Source of the DNA: Pseudomonas syringae | GTDB lineage: Bacteria; Pseudomonadota; Gammaproteobacteria; Pseudomonadales; Pseudomonadaceae | NCBI RefSeq assembly: GCF_021605415.1 | Contig: NZ_WKEQ01000020.1 | Span: forward strand, 30,650-94,649 | Direction of reading: 5' to 3' | DNA: 64,000 nucleotides | Shown here: positions 60,177 through 64,000 of the stretch, in pieces | Layout of the letters: each line of letters opens with the position of its first letter | Position numbering within the stretch: position 1 is the stretch's first letter | The notes under the pieces: model-generated | Seen by the model: the letters and a program-made list of their open reading frames with translations, nothing else | Told to the model about the DNA's origin: nothing | The model's database searches: none | Translations under genes and position numbers: made by a program

Positions 60177-62480
60177 CTACTTACCGAGCGAAATCTTCGG
60201 CGCCCAGGTCAGCCACTCATCCTCGAACTTGTCGAACAGCGGGAATGTCTGCTCAGGCCGCGCCGGGGTGCCCATGCGCTCACCGTCCGGCGTAGCGAAG
60301 GCAATCCCACCCTGAATTGCCGTCTCCAGCGACTCGGTGCGCACCGTCAGCCCATTGAACAAACCGATATCAAACCCAACACCACTGGTGTTCCAGAACC
60401 GGCTACCGCTGCGCACCAACGGCGCGTACTTCGGCTCAATCAGAATGTGCACCAACACACGATCTGCGGTCTGGCCCAGTTCATAACCGGTGACTTTACC
60501 CACGGTAATTTCTCGATAAGTGACCGGCACGCCCGGTTTAAGCGAACCGCGACGGGCCGCGCTCAAGACCAGACTCAGCCCCGCCTCTTGCTTGGTCACT
60601 TCCGGCGCATTGGCCAGGGCCACGAAGCTCTTCTGCGGGCCGAGGTTCTTCGCTGCCGGTTGCACTTCGATGTATTTTCCGGTGACCAGGGTTTCCAGAT
60701 TTTCTGTCTTGATCAGGCCCAACTCCGGTTTGACCACCCAGAACTGACTGCCGGCCCGGGCGATTTTCTCCGGTACTTCGGTGATGCGTGCCGTGAGGAT
60801 CACCGATTGCAGATCATCGGTCAGATCGACACTTTCGATCTTGCCGACATCCAGCCCCTTGAAGCGAACCGGTGTACCGCTGCGCAGACCGTCGGCGCGA
60901 TCGACTTTGATCGTCACCACCGCGCCTTTCTGATTCGCATCATCATGATTGGCGAACAGACGGAAGCGCGGAATACGCTTCTGCAACGGTGCATTGGCTT
61001 GCGGTGTTTCGAAAGCGATGCCGCCCGCCATCAGCGTCTGCAACGACTCACTCTTCACTTGAATGCCACCGGTCAAACCGCCGGTCAGCGTGACACCGCT
61101 GACGTTCCAGAAACGAGTTGAAGCGTTGACGAGATTTTCGTACTCCTTCTCGATGTGTACACCGATGACCAATTGTTTTTTGGTCTTGGAAAACTGGTAG
61201 CTCTGTACCGAGCCAACCTTGACCTGTTTGTACAGAATCGGGCTGCCGACATCGATCGAACCCAGGGTGTCGGTGAACAACACCAAATGCAGGCCCGGTG
61301 AACGAAGATCGAGCGGCGGAGCTTTTGGCCGTGCCTCGAACTCACGTTTCGGCGCGCCGCCCTTATCACCCGGGCGCACGGCGATATAGTTCCCCTTCAC
61401 CAGTGCTTCCAGCCCGGTAATACCGGCCAGGGAAATCGACGGTTTGACCACCCAGAATTGCGTGCCATCCACCAGATAATCTTCGGCCAACGGGTCGAGC
61501 GTCAGTTCTGCACTGGCGCTGGACAGATCCGGATCGATCTTCAGGGCTTTCAGATTGCCTACTTGAATGCCTTTGTACATAACGGGTGTGCGGCCGGCCT
61601 GCAGGCCTTCAAAATCGGTGAGTTTGACCTTGACCCGAATCCCGGCTGCCGCCGCGTCGAAGTCTTCATAGAGACGGAACGGCAGGCTTGGATCGGTGGC
61701 TGGACTGTCTTTTCGATTTTCCGGAGTGGCGAACGCGATGCCGCCCGCGACGATGCTGGCCAATGATTCACTGCGCACTTTTACGCCCGAGAGGTTGGCA
61801 TCGATACTGATGCCGCTCGCGTTCCAGAAACGAGTGTGTTTGCGCACCAGTTTGGCGTAGGTCGGCTCGATGAACACTTTGAGCTCAACCGTGCTTTGAT
61901 CCTCGGAGAGCAGATAACTTTTCACCTGGCCGACTTTGATCTGCTTATAGAACACCGGGCTGCCGCGATTTAGCGATCCAAGACGGTCAGCCTTGATCGT
62001 CAGGTGCAGTCCCGGCTTGGAGTCGGACAGCGGCGGCTCTTCTGCCAGCGCTTTGAACTTGCGGGTCGGCTCGCCTTCACCGGGGCTGATAGCAACGTAG
62101 TTACCCGAAACGAGTGTTTCCAGGCCCGTGATCCCGGCCAGCGTGACGCTCGGTTTGACCAGCCAGAACCGTGTGCTGGTCTTGAGGTATTGCTCCACGT
62201 CCTTGTTCATCTCGACGGTGGCGATGACGCCTTTGGAGTTACCCTCGTCATCGAGTTTCAATGTCTTGACCTTGCCAACCGACATGCCTTTGTAGACCAC
62301 TTCGGTCTTATTGGCCTGAATGCCTTCGCCGCTTTCGAAGCGCACCTGAACTTCAATTCCGGTTTCGTTATAGGCACGCCAGCCGAGCCAGCCGCCGATA
62401 ATCAGGGCAATCAGGGGCAACACCCAAATCGCCGACCAGTTCGAGGCCGGTCGGGTTTTCGCTACAGGCAAATCAGTCAT
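60177..62480 (-). CDS. pqiB: Intermembrane transport protein PqiB-like, six MCE domains
   Basis: A 767-residue inner-membrane-anchored MCE protein: one TM helix near residues 20-38, then six MCE/MlaD repeats, each with GxxVYKGMSVGKV or similar (YKQIKVGQVKSY, YKGIQVGNLKAL, YKQVKVGSVQSY, FKGLDVGKIESV, YREITVGKVTGY). E. coli PqiB has three and LetB/YebT seven; six is intermediate. It probably forms a lipid tunnel across the periplasm. It overlaps the preceding pqiA by eight bases. Confidence 0.93.
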   Translation of the reverse strand: MTDLPVAKTRPASNWSAIWVLPLIALIIGGWLGWRAYNETGIEVQVRFESGEGIQANKTEVVYKGMSVGKVKTLKLDDEGNSKGVIATVEMNKDVEQYLKTSTRFWLVKPSVTLAGITGLETLVSGNYVAISPGEGEPTRKFKALAEEPPLSDSKPGLHLTIKADRLGSLNRGSPVFYKQIKVGQVKSYLLSEDQSTVELKVFIEPTYAKLVRKHTRFWNASGISIDANLSGVKVRSESLASIVAGGIAFATPENRKDSPATDPSLPFRLYEDFDAAAAGIRVKVKLTDFEGLQAGRTPVMYKGIQVGNLKALKIDPDLSSASAELTLDPLAEDYLVDGTQFWVVKPSISLAGITGLEALVKGNYIAVRPGDKGGAPKREFEARPKAPPLDLRSPGLHLVLFTDTLGSIDVGSPILYKQVKVGSVQSYQFSKTKKQLVIGVHIEKEYENLVNASTRFWNVSGVTLTGGLTGGIQVKSESLQTLMAGGIAFETPQANAPLQKRIPRFRLFANHDDANQKGAVVTIKVDRADGLRSGTPVRFKGLDVGKIESVDLTDDLQSVILTARITEVPEKIARAGSQFWVVKPELGLIKTENLETLVTGKYIEVQPAAKNLGPQKSFVALANAPEVTKQEAGLSLVLSAARRGSLKPGVPVTYREITVGKVTGYELGQTADRVLVHILIEPKYAPLVRSGSRFWNTSGVGFDIGLFNGLTVRTESLETAIQGGIAFATPDGERMGTPARPEQTFPLFDKFEDEWLTWAPKISLGK

Positions 62481-63096
62481 GGTCGTCGTCCGACTCCGTG
62501 TTATCCCAAATCAGCCGGGGATCGAAAGTTACTGCGGCAAGCATCGTCAGGATCACCACACTGGCGAAGGCGATGGCGCCAAGATTGGCTTCGACGCTGG
62601 CAAGCCGTCCGAAGTTGACGACCGCCACAAGAATGGCGATCACGAAAATATCGAGCATTGACCAGCGACCGATGAACTCGATGAAACGGTACATCCAGAT
62701 GCGTTGACGCGCGGATAACGGTTGGCGCCGTTGCACGGAAAACAGCAGCAGGCCGATGCCGACGAGTTTGAACGTCGGTACCAGAATGCTGGCGACGAAA
62801 ACAACGGCCGCGATAGGAATCATGCCGTGCTGAACCAATTGAATCACGCCGGACATAATGGTGCTCGGATCGCCCTGCCCCAAAGAACTGACAGTCATGA
62901 TCGGTAGCACATTGGCCGGAATGTAGAGAACGGCGGCAGTGATCAGCAATGCCCAGGTTCGTACCAAACTGTTTGGACGGCGGGCGTGAATCAGTGCACC
63001 GCAACGGGTGCAAGTCTGCTCTTCGCTATCAGCGTCCTGCTTGTTCAACTCGTGGCATTCGATACACACCAAAATGCCCGCATCAATCGCCCGCAT
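62473..63096 (-). CDS. pqiA: Half-length PqiA membrane protein, second half
   Basis: A 207-residue protein with N-terminal zinc ribbon (LVCIECHELNKQD and CTRCGALIHARR) and four hydrophobic segments. VPANVLPIMTVSSLG and the membrane pattern match one PqiA half. ATG 63096 is favoured over 63102 because AGGAG sits at ideal distance. It overlaps the first pqiA gene; together they equal one E. coli PqiA. Confidence 0.9.
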   Translation of the reverse strand: MRAIDAGILVCIECHELNKQDADSEEQTCTRCGALIHARRPNSLVRTWALLITAAVLYIPANVLPIMTVSSLGQGDPSTIMSGVIQLVQHGMIPIAAVVFVASILVPTFKLVGIGLLLFSVQRRQPLSARQRIWMYRFIEFIGRWSMLDIFVIAILVAVVNFGRLASVEANLGAIAFASVVILTMLAAVTFDPRLIWDNTESDDDHD

Positions 63097-63742
63097 GGGC
63101 ATCTTCTCCTGATAACGCCTGCCAGATCTGGTGGGGCGACATCACCACTTCGAGCCAGACCTGAACCAATAACAAACCGATAAAACAGGCCAGGCCCAGG
63201 CCGACATTGATTGCTGCCATGTCCGCGAGCTTGACGATCGCCACAAGGACGCCCATGAGGTAGACCTCGAGCATTCCCCAGTCTTTGAGGTGATGGTAAA
63301 TGCGATAGAGCAACAAACCGTAACTGCGGCCGGTATCGAAACGGATCGTCAGCAAGACAATCAGTTGACACAGCAACTTGAGCAAAGGGATCGCCATGCT
63401 GCACAGAAACACGATGATCGATACGCCTTGCATGTCGGTGTTAAACAAACCGACGACGCCGCTCCAAACCGTGTCGTACGACGATTGCCCAAGTAGATTG
63501 AGCTGCATAATGGGTAAAAAGTTCGCCGGTACGTATAGCAATAGTGCGGCGATCACCAAGGCGAGGCTGCGTTGCACAACGTTATGGCGATGAGCATACA
63601 ACTCGTAACCGCAGCGAGGGCATTCTGCTTTCTCGCCGTGTGTAAGTTGCGGCTTACGCAGGAGCAGGTCGCATTCGTGGCAGGCAACCAAGTCGTCCAG
63701 CGGTAAATCTGACAGCCCTTGGGCGTCACCCGAATCTGGCAT
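63083..63742 (-). CDS. pqiA: Half-length PqiA membrane protein, first half
   Basis: A 219-residue protein starting MPDSGDAQG, with zinc ribbon LVACHECDLLL and CPRCGYELYAHR, then four hydrophobic segments and VPANFLPIMQLNLLG. It is the first gene of the pqiA-pqiA-pqiB operon, with CCGGAG before its start. In E. coli one gene encodes both halves. Confidence 0.9.
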   Translation of the reverse strand: MPDSGDAQGLSDLPLDDLVACHECDLLLRKPQLTHGEKAECPRCGYELYAHRHNVVQRSLALVIAALLLYVPANFLPIMQLNLLGQSSYDTVWSGVVGLFNTDMQGVSIIVFLCSMAIPLLKLLCQLIVLLTIRFDTGRSYGLLLYRIYHHLKDWGMLEVYLMGVLVAIVKLADMAAINVGLGLACFIGLLLVQVWLEVVMSPHQIWQALSGEDAHAGD

Positions 63743-63847
63743 GAATGATCTGGCTCCGGAAAAATTGGTTCTATTCTAATGTTCTGCTTTGAAAATAACT
63801 GTGCAAATTTGTTCGCGTGGCGATGTACAACTTTCTCGCAGACAAAA

Positions 63848-63884
63848 CAAAACCCCTACCTGCATACGCAGATAGGGGTTTCGG
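63848..63884 (-). terminator. rRNA operon terminator
   Basis: On the minus strand AAACCCCTATCTGCG, loop TA, TGCAGGTAGGGGTTTTGTTTTG: a strong stem with T-rich tail directly after the 5S rRNA. Confidence 0.9.
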
Positions 63885-63889
63885 AATTT

Positions 63890-64000
63890 AATCTTGACGA
63901 TGACCTACTCTCACATGGGGAAACCCCACACTACCATCGGCGATGCATCGTTTCACTACTGAGTTCGGGATGGGATCAGGTGGTTCCAACGCTCTATGGT
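63890..64000 (-). rRNA. rrf: 5S rRNA, cut by window end
   Basis: Minus-strand reading contains GAACCACCTGATCCCATCCCG, AACTCAGTAGTGAAACG and GATGGTAGTGTGGGG, the conserved 5S core. The 3' end is at about 63890. The first nine or so bases lie outside the window. An rrn operon ends here, transcribed from beyond 64,000 towards pqiA. Confidence 0.96.

Noticed and set aside
63824..63829. TGTACA near the 5S rRNA terminator
   Set aside because: No second half-site at 12 bases on either side; an isolated hexamer is expected by chance.
1..64000. CRISPR array, prophage or insertion sequence
   Set aside because: No regularly spaced identical repeats, no integrase, transposase or phage structural gene was seen in any frame.

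Overview
The window reads as core chromosome of a fluorescent Pseudomonas (P. fluorescens group). The evidence is GC-rich coding with Pseudomonas-type gene families throughout, abundant short REP-type intergenic repeats, and a gene order that, from memory, follows the P. aeruginosa PAO1 stretch mqoB - upp - uraA - hemH - phr - pagL - murI - moeB - prmC - prfA - hemA - lolB - ispE - prs - rplY - pth - ychF ... carbonic anhydrase - rimI - mksBEF - pqiAB - rRNA operon. No tools were run; identities come from reading the translated proteins.

Layout. 1-5.5 kb: small conserved genes (M48 lipoprotein protease, an atypical SRAP/YedK protein, DUF2007, CPXCG protein, a PlsC-like acyltransferase, a YajG lipoprotein). 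5.5-12 kb: mqo behind a roughly 680-base leader region, a probably frameshifted small secreted-protein gene, and divergent nucleobase salvage genes (hpt against upp-uraA) around a 16-bp palindrome. 11.8-13.8 kb: hemH with a TIGR01777 epimerase. 13.9-23.8 kb: a likely light-responsive block. A FAD oxidoreductase/Trp-rich pair is followed by nine consecutively overlapping genes (ybgA-like, MerR regulator, photolyase, NTF2-like, SDR, FAD oxidoreductase, DUF1365, cyclopropane-synthase-like methyltransferase, DUF2878). Two direct repeats matching the reported P. putida PplR operator TRTACA-N12-TGTAYA lie before the nine-gene operon, and a third, one-mismatch copy lies between hemH's operon and the FAD gene.

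24-37 kb: cell envelope and translation genes: pagL; murI-moeB-prmC-prfA-hemA on the minus strand; a TPR lipoprotein-lolB-ispE-tRNA-Gln-prs-rplY-pth-ychF on the plus strand. 37-52.5 kb is an accessory-looking region around tRNA-Met: an Fsr-type exporter, a NIT-domain chemoreceptor, a colicin/pyocin-type HNH DNase with its immunity gene, a DUF2817 peptidase, gamma-glutamyltransferase, a flavin reductase, a BdlA-like PAS/MCP protein, an MHS transporter, an AtoE-type transporter and an unknown secreted protein.

52.5-64 kb: beta-carbonic anhydrase, an acidic protein, rimI with the cryptic DNA polymerase III psi subunit, the MksBEF condensin, a Pqi system (two half-size PqiA proteins plus a six-MCE PqiB), and the 3' end of a minus-strand 5S rRNA with its terminator. 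The most interesting content is the light-responsive block with its operators, including the possible link to ferrochelatase. Next come the bacteriocin module, the divergent SRAP protein, the frameshift near 8,436 and a structured rplY-pth spacer.
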